NCBI GenBank assembly: GCA_964621615.1
Contig: CAZUMW010000002.1
Span: forward strand, 124,001 to 188,000
From: CAZUMW01 sp964621615
GTDB lineage: Bacteria > Desulfobacterota > WTBG01 > CAIYCZ01 > CAIRTM01
Reading direction: 5' to 3'
DNA length: 64,000 nt
Under the pieces are notes generated by a model that saw only the letters and a list, made by a program, of their open reading frames with translations, had not been told where the DNA came from and did not search any database. Shown here in pieces: positions 53,724 through 61,829 of the stretch; position 1 is the first letter of the stretch; each line of letters opens with the position of its first letter. A program made the translations under genes and the position numbers.

Positions 53724-53738
53724 TATTCCGATTGAATA
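53724..53738. promoter_or_regulatory. Type-B palindromic element between padR and flavoprotein genes
   Basis: TATTC-CGATT-GAATA, perfect 5-bp arms, 17 bp before the flavoprotein start. Confidence 0.5.
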
Positions 53739-53750
53739 GGTTGCGGATTT

Positions 53751-54140
53751 TCAGTTAGACGGTGCTTTGCTTAACCGTTCATAAAATGAATTAATTACCG
53801 GAATCATGAGTGCGGACACTTCTTTAAAAAATTTTTTACCAAAGGGAGTCAGTGCGTAATACTTACGGTTTGCCCCCTGTTTGGACGGCGTTTCATGGGA
53901 CTTTAAAATCCCCTCAGCCTCGAGGGTGCGGAGCTTCTTGTAGAGATTGTTTCTGTCGATGTCGAAAGTGCCCCCCGTTATTCTGGTAACCTCTTTTTTT
54001 ATCTCGTATGCATACCGCGGTGACTGGTTGATAATTGCGAGCACGGTAAACTGCAGAAAACCCCGCTTGATATCAAAATGAAGCTGCTCAAGGTGGCGCT
54101 TTATGATTTCATCTTTTTCTTCGGCTTTCTGTTTTTTCAT
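53751..54140 (-). CDS. PadR-family transcriptional regulator 1
   Basis: About 129 residues; winged-helix PadR domain: RGFLQFTVLAIINQSPRYAY (helix 1-2), then FDIDRNNLYKKLRTLEAEG (recognition helix and wing) and GANRKYYALTPFGKKFF. It shares most of these blocks with PadR 2, which is divergently oriented 220 bp away. The start at 54140 (weak GCGGTGACC) gives an N-terminus equal in length to PadR 2; ATG at 54170 would leave almost no leader. PadR proteins are repressors that often sense aromatic or hydrophobic compounds. Confidence 0.85.
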   Translation of the reverse strand: MKKQKAEEKDEIIKRHLEQLHFDIKRGFLQFTVLAIINQSPRYAYEIKKEVTRITGGTFDIDRNNLYKKLRTLEAEGILKSHETPSKQGANRKYYALTPFGKKFFKEVSALMIPVINSFYERLSKAPSN

Positions 54141-54179
54141 GGTCACCGCTTTTAACGTTAATGAATCCATAGAGATGTG

Positions 54180-54192
54180 TAGTGTAAGACTA
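54180..54192. promoter_or_regulatory. Palindrome at the PadR 1 promoter
   Basis: TAGT-GTAAG-ACTA, overlapping the presumed -10 (TAGTCT) of a minus-strand TTGACA-N17 promoter (-35 at 54210-54215). Related to the type-A operator with a shorter centre; suggests autoregulation. Confidence 0.4.
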
Positions 54193-54291
54193 ATTCCTAA
54201 ACAATAAAATGTCAAGCAAAAAATACATACCATTTAGAAGGGAAATCGCCTTGATCGGGAGCACAAAAAGCTACTTTTATACCCCAAAATA

Positions 54292-54300
54292 TGGTATTAT
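54292..54300 (+). promoter_or_regulatory. Extended -10 for PadR 2
   Basis: TGG-TATTAT, about 60 bp before the start, with no clear -35. Confidence 0.4.
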
Positions 54301-54362
54301 TCCGCTATCTGCGGTGGGTGGCAGGACATAGACAACAGCCAAATACGGATGGTTGCAGAAAT

Positions 54363-54761
54363 ATGAATGCTGAGAAGATCGCAAAGACCAGAAAAGCCAC
54401 AATGAAAAAGTATCACGACCAAATCGTGTTCGACCTCAAGCGCAGCTTTTTGCAGTTTATTACATTGCTGCTTATCGAACAGGGGCCCAAGTATGCCTAT
54501 GAGATAAAAGCAGATATCCTCAAATATACCCGCGGAGGTTTTGATATTGACCGCAACAATTTATACAAAAAACTGCGTACGCTTGAACAGGACGGTATGC
54601 TTAAAAGTCACATGGAGCCCTCTGTCCGCGGCGCGCAGAGAAAGTACTACACCCTGACCGCCCTTGGCAGAGAGCTCCTGAAGAAAAACACCGATATCCT
54701 GTATCCCCTCATGTCTTCTTTGCGTGAAAATATAGTCCACCAATTACCGAACAGCAACTGA
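54363..54761 (+). CDS. PadR-family transcriptional regulator 2
   Basis: 132 residues, paralogue of PadR 1: RSFLQFITLLLIEQGPKYAY, FDIDRNNLYKKLRTLEQDG and GAQRKYYTLTALGRELL. The start at 54363 is by analogy with PadR 1; the RBS is weak. The only + strand gene between 38 kb and 63 kb. Two PadR paralogues and two operator-like motifs in the island invite a one-to-one pairing, but this is untested. Confidence 0.85.
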   Translation: MNAEKIAKTRKATMKKYHDQIVFDLKRSFLQFITLLLIEQGPKYAYEIKADILKYTRGGFDIDRNNLYKKLRTLEQDGMLKSHMEPSVRGAQRKYYTLTALGRELLKKNTDILYPLMSSLRENIVHQLPNSN

Positions 54762-54778
54762 GGGCTTTTATAAAACGC

Positions 54779-55450
54779 TCATCTGGAAAAAGCCTCCTGT
54801 ATATCGGGTATGAAGCAGGAGGCTTTTTCTTTGATCTGTGATTCCGGAACATCTTTTGTGGCTATATGAAAATGTGCCCGTATATCTGCTCCGGTTTCTT
54901 GTGCAATGGCGCGCATCGTCCGGCTTTTGTCTCTCAGATAATCACGGAAAAAGCGTTTTATAAACGGCGCATCATCCCCATAGTGGTCATATTTTTTTAT
55001 ATGAATGTTCGCCGTGGTAACCATGATGAGCTTTTTACCGCCAAAATCACTGCGCTTTATAAGTGTTTTGATGGGGACGCTGATTGTCCAGTTCCAGATA
55101 GGCGAGACCAGTATTATTCTGGAATAGCGGGTAAAATCAGGGGAAGAGGGATTTATTGTTGTTGTCTTATCGAGAAACGCATCAAAAGCCGCCAGAATAA
55201 AACCCATGGTTCCGGACCGGTCTTTCATGTCTTTGATTCGGAGTATGTCGGCATCAAGATTGCGGTTAAGGGTCTGGGCAACAGCTTCGCTTTTACCTGT
55301 GCGGGAGTAATATACTATAATGGTTTTATTGTCTCCCCCGGGTTGAGCCCGGACTATATCCGTGTGAAGGCACAATAATGTGCACATGCATATACAAACA
55401 AAAAAAGCGGATACAAAATATGTATTTATTAGTGAAAAGCTGTGTATCAT
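54779..55450 (-). CDS. Exported flavodoxin-like protein
   Basis: 223 residues: N-terminal hydrophobic signal (about 8-28, then RAQPGG), followed by a flavodoxin fold with IIVYYSRTGKSEAVA as the FMN phosphate loop and SPIWNWTISVPIKTLI as the flavin-flanking 50s/60s loop. Flavodoxins are normally cytosolic; a signal peptide implies a periplasmic or membrane-anchored flavin carrier. GGGAGA about 12 bp before the ATG. Its 3' end overlaps the terminator of PadR 2. Confidence 0.75.
   Translation of the reverse strand: MIHSFSLINTYFVSAFFVCICMCTLLCLHTDIVRAQPGGDNKTIIVYYSRTGKSEAVAQTLNRNLDADILRIKDMKDRSGTMGFILAAFDAFLDKTTTINPSSPDFTRYSRIILVSPIWNWTISVPIKTLIKRSDFGGKKLIMVTTANIHIKKYDHYGDDAPFIKRFFRDYLRDKSRTMRAIAQETGADIRAHFHIATKDVPESQIKEKASCFIPDIQEAFSR
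54787..54828 (+). terminator. Intrinsic terminator of PadR 2
   Basis: AAAAAGCCTCCTG / CAGGAGGCTTTTT, 13-bp stem with a 16-nt loop, 26 bp after the PadR 2 stop. It lies inside the last codons of the convergent flavodoxin gene. Confidence 0.85.
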
Positions 55451-55618
55451 TGTGACAATCTCCCTTTGCTAATGTAGGGTTGTTTTTTTATTGAGTGAAT
55501 GTATCCCTTGAGCCCTGAAAAGCTGCTCAGGAAGCCAAACCTCCAGCCTGCAGAGGGGAATCGTTTTTGCTGCCCTCTTTGTGCAGGCAGGCCGGTATGC
55601 TATCAAAGAGAAGGCGGT

Positions 55619-55924
55619 TTATAGAAGCAGCTTTTCGGTGAGAAGAAAGGGGGAAGATACTATGCCACTTTTTGTGAAAGCGCAATAGCTGTTTTCATGT
55701 ATGCGGTTGTGATTGAAAAAATCTGATGCTGTCTGAAGAGCGTTAAGTCCGGGGCTTTTTGCATTGAAAGAGTTCTTATCGTTTTTTTCAACCGATGTCT
55801 TTATCAGCCCGTCAGAATGATAAAAAAGCGGCACATCTAAAAACCCCCGGACAGCAGGGCAGGCGATCAGGTGCAGGAAGGTTATGCAAAAAAGGATGAT
55901 ATGAAAAAGCTTATGATATGGCAT
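55619..55924 (-). CDS. Small lipoprotein-like protein, family copy B
   Basis: 101 residues starting MPYHKLFHIILFCITFLHLI, then ACPAV; LIAC fits a lipobox. The C-terminus ends EKLLL. Excellent RBS GGAGGA before 55924. Same layout as 39792 and 56401. Function unknown. Confidence 0.6.
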   Translation of the reverse strand: MPYHKLFHIILFCITFLHLIACPAVRGFLDVPLFYHSDGLIKTSVEKNDKNSFNAKSPGLNALQTASDFFNHNRIHENSYCAFTKSGIVSSPFLLTEKLLL

Positions 55925-55997
55925 CGCGCGTCCTCCAGCATACAGGCCCATGAAAAAAGCACATGCCGGATTCATAAATGATTTTCAAAGCCGATAG

Positions 55998-56222
55998 TTA
56001 ATTGTCCCTGGTAAACAGGACCGAGACCGAGCCGGCCATATCCTTGGTTTTGATTTTATATTTCATAACATATGAGGCATATACCAGTAATCTGTTACGC
56101 TGTGTTTTTGTGTTCTGCCGATTGATAATATATTTGCAGAGTTCGGGATCTGATACCAGGATTGGATTTTCCCCGCGAATAACGGCATGTTTTAGTTCCT
56201 GCAGCGTTTGCGGCTGTTTCAT
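55998..56222 (-). CDS. Small hypothetical protein (74 aa)
   Basis: Strong RBS GGGGGAGA 6 bp before the ATG supports a real gene. Sequence is basic and soluble (LVYASYVMKYKIKTKDMAG), no family recognised. Lies between two copies of the small lipoprotein-like family. Confidence 0.55.
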   Translation of the reverse strand: MKQPQTLQELKHAVIRGENPILVSDPELCKYIINRQNTKTQRNRLLVYASYVMKYKIKTKDMAGSVSVLFTRDN

Positions 56223-56400
56223 AATGTTTCTCCCCCTATGACAGTGACTGTAACGTTGAAATCAGCATTCCGGTTTTTCCCGAGCAATTCCATTTGTAAG
56301 CGATGCATATGATCATCTTTGACGATCACACACTGTCGGTGCTGATAATTGAACAGTTTTAGGTTCGGTTGTGAGCTTTAAAGAATGGGAACGCAGTGGA

Positions 56401-56742
56401 TCATAGGATAAGTCGTACTGAGGTGATAGACTGCATGATACCGCTGAGCAAAGGATCATCGTGAGAGATGTTTGCGGTCATGAGCTGTGTGTTGCAGCTG
56501 GTGCTGCGGTGGTCGCTTAACCGGTAATGGTCCGGTGCTTTTGTGGTGTGTTTGTGGTCTTTTTTTACAACCTTACTGTCGAATCCTGACGTTGCAGAAA
56601 CAGAAAGAATGCTGTGGTCGATGTGTTCCCCGGTTGTTTCTTTAACGACGGGACATGCCATAAAATAGCTGAATGCTATTAAAAACAGCATACAGTGAAA
56701 CGCCAGATGGTTCGGAATCGGATGAAAAAATGTTTTCCGCAT
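56401..56742 (-). CDS. Small lipoprotein-like protein, family copy C
   Basis: 113 residues. AFHCMLFLIAFSYFMACPVV matches copies A and B (FH..LF...F....CP..), and the C-terminus ends VRLIL. Start is uncertain: the ATG at 56742 has no clear RBS and a TTG at 56766 is possible. His-rich centre (DHKHTTKAPDHYRLSDHR). Ends 157 bp downstream of etfA on the same strand. Confidence 0.5.
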   Translation of the reverse strand: MRKTFFHPIPNHLAFHCMLFLIAFSYFMACPVVKETTGEHIDHSILSVSATSGFDSKVVKKDHKHTTKAPDHYRLSDHRSTSCNTQLMTANISHDDPLLSGIMQSITSVRLIL

Positions 56743-56898
56743 GGTACTGCCGATCGGAGAAATCAATTCAAAAGATCTATTATTTTGACATGCTTACAGA
56801 ATATAGATTATTTTGCGGAAATGTCAATAGATACTACACCAGGCAGCATGTTAACAGAAGCACAGGGGCAACTGTTTCAGAGTGCGGCACAGTTTCCG

Positions 56899-57897
56899 TT
56901 ACTCAGATAGCAGCTCTTGCAGCTTATCTTTGAACGCTGGCAGAACTTTTTTCCAGTCGCCGACAACGCCGAAATCAGACTGGTTGAAGATGTTTGCCTC
57001 GGGATCTTTGTTTATGGCGATAATGCTCTTGGATTGACCGCAGCCGCTCAAATGCTGAATGGAACCGGAAAGACCGACGGCGATATAAAGATCGGGGTTG
57101 ACAATTTTCCCGGTAATTCCGACCTGTCGGTTGGGGGCAATCCAGCCGTTGTCGCAGGGAGGGCGTGAAGCACCAACCGCACCTTTCAGCAGCGCTGCAA
57201 GCTCCTGGAGCTGATTGAATCCCTCGGCACTGCCGATACCTCTGCCGCCGCTGACAATGATCGAGGCATCTTCGAGCCGCACGCCGGCTTCTTCCTCCTT
57301 TATCCGTTTGAGCAATCTGGTTCTTATTGCGGAGGAATCCAGGCCGGCCTCAATGGCGATGACCTCTCCCTGTTTTGCAGCATCGGGCACCGCAGGTGTC
57401 ATTACTTTGTCTCTGACCGTGGCTATCTGCGGGCAGGAGTCGCAGCTGAAGGTTGCCAGGGCATTTCCGCCGCTGACTGGTTTCGTTTGCAGCAGCATCT
57501 TTGTGTCCGGATCAATAGCAAGCCCGACACAATCAAGTGTAGCAGTGGTGTCCAGCCTGAAGGCCAGCAAAGGAGCCAAATCACGGCCCACAGATGTCTG
57601 TCCCATGATGAGAATACGGGGCATCACCTGTTTAACCGCTTTTTCCATCACCGATACGTAGGCATCTGTCTGATACTCTTTCAGCAGGGTGTCATCAACA
57701 ACATATGCGGTATCCGCACCGCAGGCGATCGCCTCCTGAGCGAGGCCGCCCAGATCGCTGCCGACCAGGACCGCGCAGAGTTTTTCCCCAAGCTCATCAG
57801 CCAGCCTTCTGCCGCACCCCAATACCTCGCAGGAAGTTGAGGGCAGTGTGCCGTCGGTGATCTCACAATAGGTCATAATACCGTTATATTCAGCCAT
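56899..57897 (-). CDS. etfA: Electron transfer flavoprotein alpha subunit
   Basis: 332 residues. The C-terminal FAD domain has the EtfA signature: VSGGRGIGSAEGF, GASRPPCDNGWI, QVGITGKIVNPDLYIAVGLS, then GSIQHLSGC and INKDPEANIF. RBS AAAGGTAC. With EtfB it shuttles electrons between dehydrogenases and a partner. Here the partners are the FAD oxidases and CCG protein encoded upstream in the same operon. Confidence 0.95.
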   Translation of the reverse strand: MAEYNGIMTYCEITDGTLPSTSCEVLGCGRRLADELGEKLCAVLVGSDLGGLAQEAIACGADTAYVVDDTLLKEYQTDAYVSVMEKAVKQVMPRILIMGQTSVGRDLAPLLAFRLDTTATLDCVGLAIDPDTKMLLQTKPVSGGNALATFSCDSCPQIATVRDKVMTPAVPDAAKQGEVIAIEAGLDSSAIRTRLLKRIKEEEAGVRLEDASIIVSGGRGIGSAEGFNQLQELAALLKGAVGASRPPCDNGWIAPNRQVGITGKIVNPDLYIAVGLSGSIQHLSGCGQSKSIIAINKDPEANIFNQSDFGVVGDWKKVLPAFKDKLQELLSE

Positions 57898-57949
57898 GAT
57901 AAGTACCTTTTTTGACGTGCATTTTTTGTTGTTTTAGAAGCCTGCAGGT

Positions 57950-58741
57950 TCACAGGAGCTGGGCTTCCCGAACTTGCACGGCCAGATTAGCTCCAGCCTC
58001 TTCAGGGGTTTCTGCTTCTATAAACCGGCACTCGGTTTTCCGCCCGGGAGGTGCAGACAGGCTGACCAGATTTGCCCGCTGCATCCGTGAGGTGTCAACC
58101 TCCAGATCACGTGCGCTCTGAATCGTGATGGGCATTTTCTGAGCAGCCATAATCTCCTTCACGCCGGGGTATCGAAGCTCGCCGATTTCGCTGCTTGCCG
58201 TAATAACGGCCGGGCGCGGGGCCTCAACTTCTTCCATGCCGTCTGATACCACCCGCTCAACCAGAACCGTTCCTTCGCTGAGCTCTATTTTACAGGCGGC
58301 AGTAATGCAGGGAATGTTTAAAATCTCGGCAATGCCGGATCCAACCTGACCGGCATCCGTATCTGCCGCCTGCCTTCCGCAGAGAATAAGGTCGTAATCA
58401 CCTGCCTTTTGTATGGCTGCGGCCAGCAGGTGCGCGGTTGCATAACTGTCAAGATCTTCAAACGCGTTGTCCTGCAGCAGGATCAGCTCATCAGCGCCCA
58501 CGGCCAGCGTTTTCCTTAAAACGGGTTTGGCCAGGTTGCGCCCTGCGCTTATAACCGTTACCGTGGCGCCCTGAGAATCTTTTATCATAAGGGCGGCTTC
58601 CAGTGCATTCTCATCGTAGGGGCTGATCACCGGCGGGGTTCCCTGGGGCGGTATGACCCGCTTTGCTTCAGAGTCGACTGTTGTGCCCGTGGAGGACGCT
58701 GACGGGTCGGGTACCTGCTTGGCACAGACAATTATTCTCAT
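57950..58741 (-). CDS. etfB: Electron transfer flavoprotein beta subunit
   Basis: 263 residues: IIVCAKQVPDPSAS start, SPYDENALEAALMIKD, then the AMP/FAD-binding LILCGRQAADTDAGQVG and the C-terminal recognition region ATRDLEV-like (SARDLEVDTSRMQ). Whether it belongs to the bifurcating type cannot be settled by eye. 52 bp before etfA, 112 bp after the FAD-oxidase gene. Confidence 0.95.
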   Translation of the reverse strand: MRIIVCAKQVPDPSASSTGTTVDSEAKRVIPPQGTPPVISPYDENALEAALMIKDSQGATVTVISAGRNLAKPVLRKTLAVGADELILLQDNAFEDLDSYATAHLLAAAIQKAGDYDLILCGRQAADTDAGQVGSGIAEILNIPCITAACKIELSEGTVLVERVVSDGMEEVEAPRPAVITASSEIGELRYPGVKEIMAAQKMPITIQSARDLEVDTSRMQRANLVSLSAPPGRKTECRFIEAETPEEAGANLAVQVREAQLL

Positions 58742-58853
58742 AATTTTAGCTCCGTGGTTTCGTGTATTACTATCTTTTTCAGAGCTTTGTCTAAGCCCTG
58801 TGCGTTGCGGCTTATATTCTTAACACGGCTTGATAGTGAACAGGTATGATTTT

Positions 58854-60494
58854 TTATTCTTTTGACGCATCTTCGCCCCAGAAATAATTGCCGCTTCCGA
58901 CTTCGTTAGGATCCAGGATTTGTTTCAGCTTTCGCTGCCAGTTGAATTCCGGCGCTTTTGATAGCTTCTGTGCACGAATCTTTTCATCGGCATGGGTGTT
59001 CCGCGCCAGCCCCAGCAGCATTCCGCCGGGAGGCCGTCCTATTTCAGCCTTAATGCGGTCGCCTTCGTCTGATACTTCTGCTGCCGCTTTTGCCGAATCA
59101 GGGTCCTGGGGATCGTAGAAAACAAAATCCTCCCACCCGGTGACACCGCCGCCGCCCTGTCCGCCTATCGGGCCCATCGCCTGATCGCCAGCATCAGCGA
59201 TTTTGCCGGCATACTTCTTCAACAGCTTCTTGCCCGCTTCGATTTCTCCCGAGGCCCAGACATCAGGCGTCGCCACTGAGTTGTACGTATCAATAAAGCC
59301 GCCTGTGGCGGTAAAGTTGAGGCTCTTGAAGCACAGCTTAATCATGAACAAGAGAACGTACCGCTGAATGGCCTGCTCATCAACCAGTGATATGTTCCAC
59401 CCACCGGTCTGCTCAAGTATCCTGTCCAGGACTTTCTGCTGATATGCAAGGTCTCTGGGCGTCATGCCGACCATGATAATCTGAAAGTTGTGCCGCATCT
59501 CTTCGGTGAGCTGCTGTATTTCAGGTGTTTCAAGCAGCTCCTGCAGGTCGCACAGCTGCCGTGAGGGGTCGGTGACTATGTTCAGGAAGGCGGCCTGCAG
59601 CTCATCTCCCCACATGACAAACTGACGGTGAGCGATGTACCCTATTTCGGAGTCGTATATTCTGTAGACCGCATCGGCAAATGCCTGCCAGCTTGGAAAG
59701 GCAGGAAACGCGGCTTTAAAATGGTCTTCCGGAAGCGGCGAATTGTATGAGGGAACCGTGCCCTCAATGGGCATTTCCGGCGGACCGGGCCAATGAACAA
59801 GCCGTAGTGCAATTTTAGTCACAACACCCCAGCCTCCGGCTCCTCCCAGGGCGCCTCTTATGATACCCTGTGTGCTCGGTCCCGGCCCCTCCGCGCAGAA
59901 CCATCCCAGGCCTGCACCCAGAGAGCCCGTTCTCAGCACGTCGCCGGTGGGGGTGACCCACTCTATGGACAGGATGCTGTCCTGGGGGGATGCAAAATAC
60001 ATACAATCCGGCCCCCCTCCCTGGAAGCAGCACGCATTTGCAAGCACAGAGGTGCCGGCGCCGGCACCGCTTATATGATTGTTCAGCCCCACCTTCATGG
60101 CCTCAGCCTGAAGCTGCCCGGCAACAACATACGGCTCGACAACAGCAAACATATTCTGCTCATCTATTTCAATTATTTTGTCCATCCGCCTCAAATCAAG
60201 CAGAATCTGCCCTTTTGAGGGTGATGCAGCCCACGGGCCCCAGCCCGTGCTGAAGACATGAAACCGCAGCTTGTGCTGGTTACAGGCTTTGACTATGTCC
60301 TGCACCTCCTCCGTGCTTCCCGGCATAAGCACCGCTTCAGCCCGGTCAAAGAACTTGCTCCCGTCTGTGACGTCAGTTACCAGCTCGGCCATCCACTGAT
60401 AGGCATATGAATCAAGCGTCGCCGGCTCTTCGGTTATATTGTCCGGCCCGACGATGTTTTCCAGCGCTTCATATACGTCTCGCTCCAGTGACAT
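58854..60494 (-). CDS. FAD-linked oxidase (VAO/PCMH-type) 1
   Basis: 546 residues of the vanillyl-alcohol oxidase / GlcD superfamily. PP-loop-type FAD region (PGSTEEVQDIVKACNQH, then VEPYVVAGQLQAEAM, then GAGAGTSVLANACCFQGGG), and a large cap domain. The C-terminal end KQILDPNEVGSGNYF differs from the usual DPxxxxNPGK. It may oxidise a hydroxyl or C-H group and pass electrons to Etf or the CCG protein next to it. Third gene of the five-gene operon. Confidence 0.82.
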   Translation of the reverse strand: MSLERDVYEALENIVGPDNITEEPATLDSYAYQWMAELVTDVTDGSKFFDRAEAVLMPGSTEEVQDIVKACNQHKLRFHVFSTGWGPWAASPSKGQILLDLRRMDKIIEIDEQNMFAVVEPYVVAGQLQAEAMKVGLNNHISGAGAGTSVLANACCFQGGGPDCMYFASPQDSILSIEWVTPTGDVLRTGSLGAGLGWFCAEGPGPSTQGIIRGALGGAGGWGVVTKIALRLVHWPGPPEMPIEGTVPSYNSPLPEDHFKAAFPAFPSWQAFADAVYRIYDSEIGYIAHRQFVMWGDELQAAFLNIVTDPSRQLCDLQELLETPEIQQLTEEMRHNFQIIMVGMTPRDLAYQQKVLDRILEQTGGWNISLVDEQAIQRYVLLFMIKLCFKSLNFTATGGFIDTYNSVATPDVWASGEIEAGKKLLKKYAGKIADAGDQAMGPIGGQGGGGVTGWEDFVFYDPQDPDSAKAAAEVSDEGDRIKAEIGRPPGGMLLGLARNTHADEKIRAQKLSKAPEFNWQRKLKQILDPNEVGSGNYFWGEDASKE

Positions 60495-60521
60495 AATTTA
60501 TTCCTTTCGTTCAGCAGCCTG

Positions 60522-61799
60522 TTAAAGTGCTTTTTGAACAAGGTCCAGGATGTCATATACTTCCATGCTGTCGCCCCGATCATTAACGGCGTCGATGAAG
60601 TTACGCTCACACCAGGGGCAGGCGCTCACGATAGCCTTTGCGCCTGTTGCCTGTGCCTCTTCGATACGCTCCCCTGCGGTCCATGAGGAAAAGTCGGGAT
60701 ACCGCTCCCGAACCCCGGCGCCGGCACCGCAGCACCATGCATATTCCCTGTTTCGTTCCATCTCAACCAGCTCTATGCCCGGAATGCTTTTGAGCACATT
60801 TCTGGGAGGGTCATAAACGCCCTGGGCTCCGTTATACCGTGGTTTTCGCGGCTCGTATATCAGGACCTGCCCGCGAATTTTTTTCTGCTCGCCGTTCCAT
60901 GGCACATGCGGCTCTCCCCGCCTGCCCAGATGGCAGGGGTCATGATACGTCACCGTCATGGGAACTGTTTTGGTGAATGTCAGCTTTCCTTCCGTTATGA
61001 GCCGGTCAAGAAATTGTGTGATGTGAAGGACCTCGAACGGAAAATCGAGCTCGGACGGATAGAGGCGATTGAAGGCATGGTACCCGTCAGAGCAGGCGGT
61101 AACAACCGTTTTTACACCGGCGTTTTTCCAGGCGTCAATATTATTCTCGGCATATTTGAGAAATTCCCCCCGGTAGCCCATATCACAAAGCCGGCCGCCG
61201 CAGCAGTTCTCGTCGTTTCCCATAATGCCGACATCTAAACCGGCATTCCTGAGCAGAGTCACCGCTGTGCGGGGTATTCTCCAGAGCTCCTCATCAAAGC
61301 TCAATCTGCAGCCGGCGTGGAATGCAACCTCCGCCTTCTCCTGGGTCAGATCCTTCACGTCCAGCCCCTCAGCCCATTTGCCGCGCTCGGCTTTGGGCTT
61401 CATCATCATGTTATCCTCTTTGCGGAGATTATCTATGAGCGGCATATCCTGGAACGGGAAGCACCCGTTGTCTATCATGTTAAAGCGCAACTGGCGCATA
61501 ACTTCCACAGGCTCCATATCATACCGGCAGATCTTGCAGGCAACGTCACAGCTTCCATCAAGCATGCATTTGAAAACGATATCAACCAGACCCTCATCCC
61601 AGTAGCTTATTCTGTCTTCAAGAAGCGACAGGGAGATGCACAGCCTTCCGCTTGCCGAATAGCTTTGAAACTTGTTGTACTCTATGCTGGGGCACCCCTT
61701 TGCAAAGCGCCAGCTCTTCACATGAGCAAATGGGATCCATTTGCAATATGAGCATCTGCTGCATCTGCTTACGGTAGCCCGATAGTCTTCCAGTGCCAC
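60522..61799 (-). CDS. CCG-domain iron-sulfur oxidoreductase (HdrD/GlcF-like)
   Basis: 425 residues. N-terminal Cys-rich region CSRCSYCKW ... CMLDGSCDVACKICRYD for 4Fe-4S clusters; two C-terminal CCG motifs: NCCGGRLCDMG and WCCGAGAGVRE, each preceded by a further Cys (HAGCRL, HDPCHLG). Such proteins link Etf and GlcD-type flavoproteins to quinone or to other carriers in sulfate reducers. The first motif deviates from the standard CxxCxxCxxxCP. Between the two FAD oxidase genes, 27-30 bp from each. Confidence 0.88.
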   Translation of the reverse strand: MALEDYRATVSRCSRCSYCKWIPFAHVKSWRFAKGCPSIEYNKFQSYSASGRLCISLSLLEDRISYWDEGLVDIVFKCMLDGSCDVACKICRYDMEPVEVMRQLRFNMIDNGCFPFQDMPLIDNLRKEDNMMMKPKAERGKWAEGLDVKDLTQEKAEVAFHAGCRLSFDEELWRIPRTAVTLLRNAGLDVGIMGNDENCCGGRLCDMGYRGEFLKYAENNIDAWKNAGVKTVVTACSDGYHAFNRLYPSELDFPFEVLHITQFLDRLITEGKLTFTKTVPMTVTYHDPCHLGRRGEPHVPWNGEQKKIRGQVLIYEPRKPRYNGAQGVYDPPRNVLKSIPGIELVEMERNREYAWCCGAGAGVRERYPDFSSWTAGERIEEAQATGAKAIVSACPWCERNFIDAVNDRGDSMEVYDILDLVQKAL

Positions 61800-61829
61800 G
61801 TGCGGTTCCTCCTTTTATATGGCCTCTGC

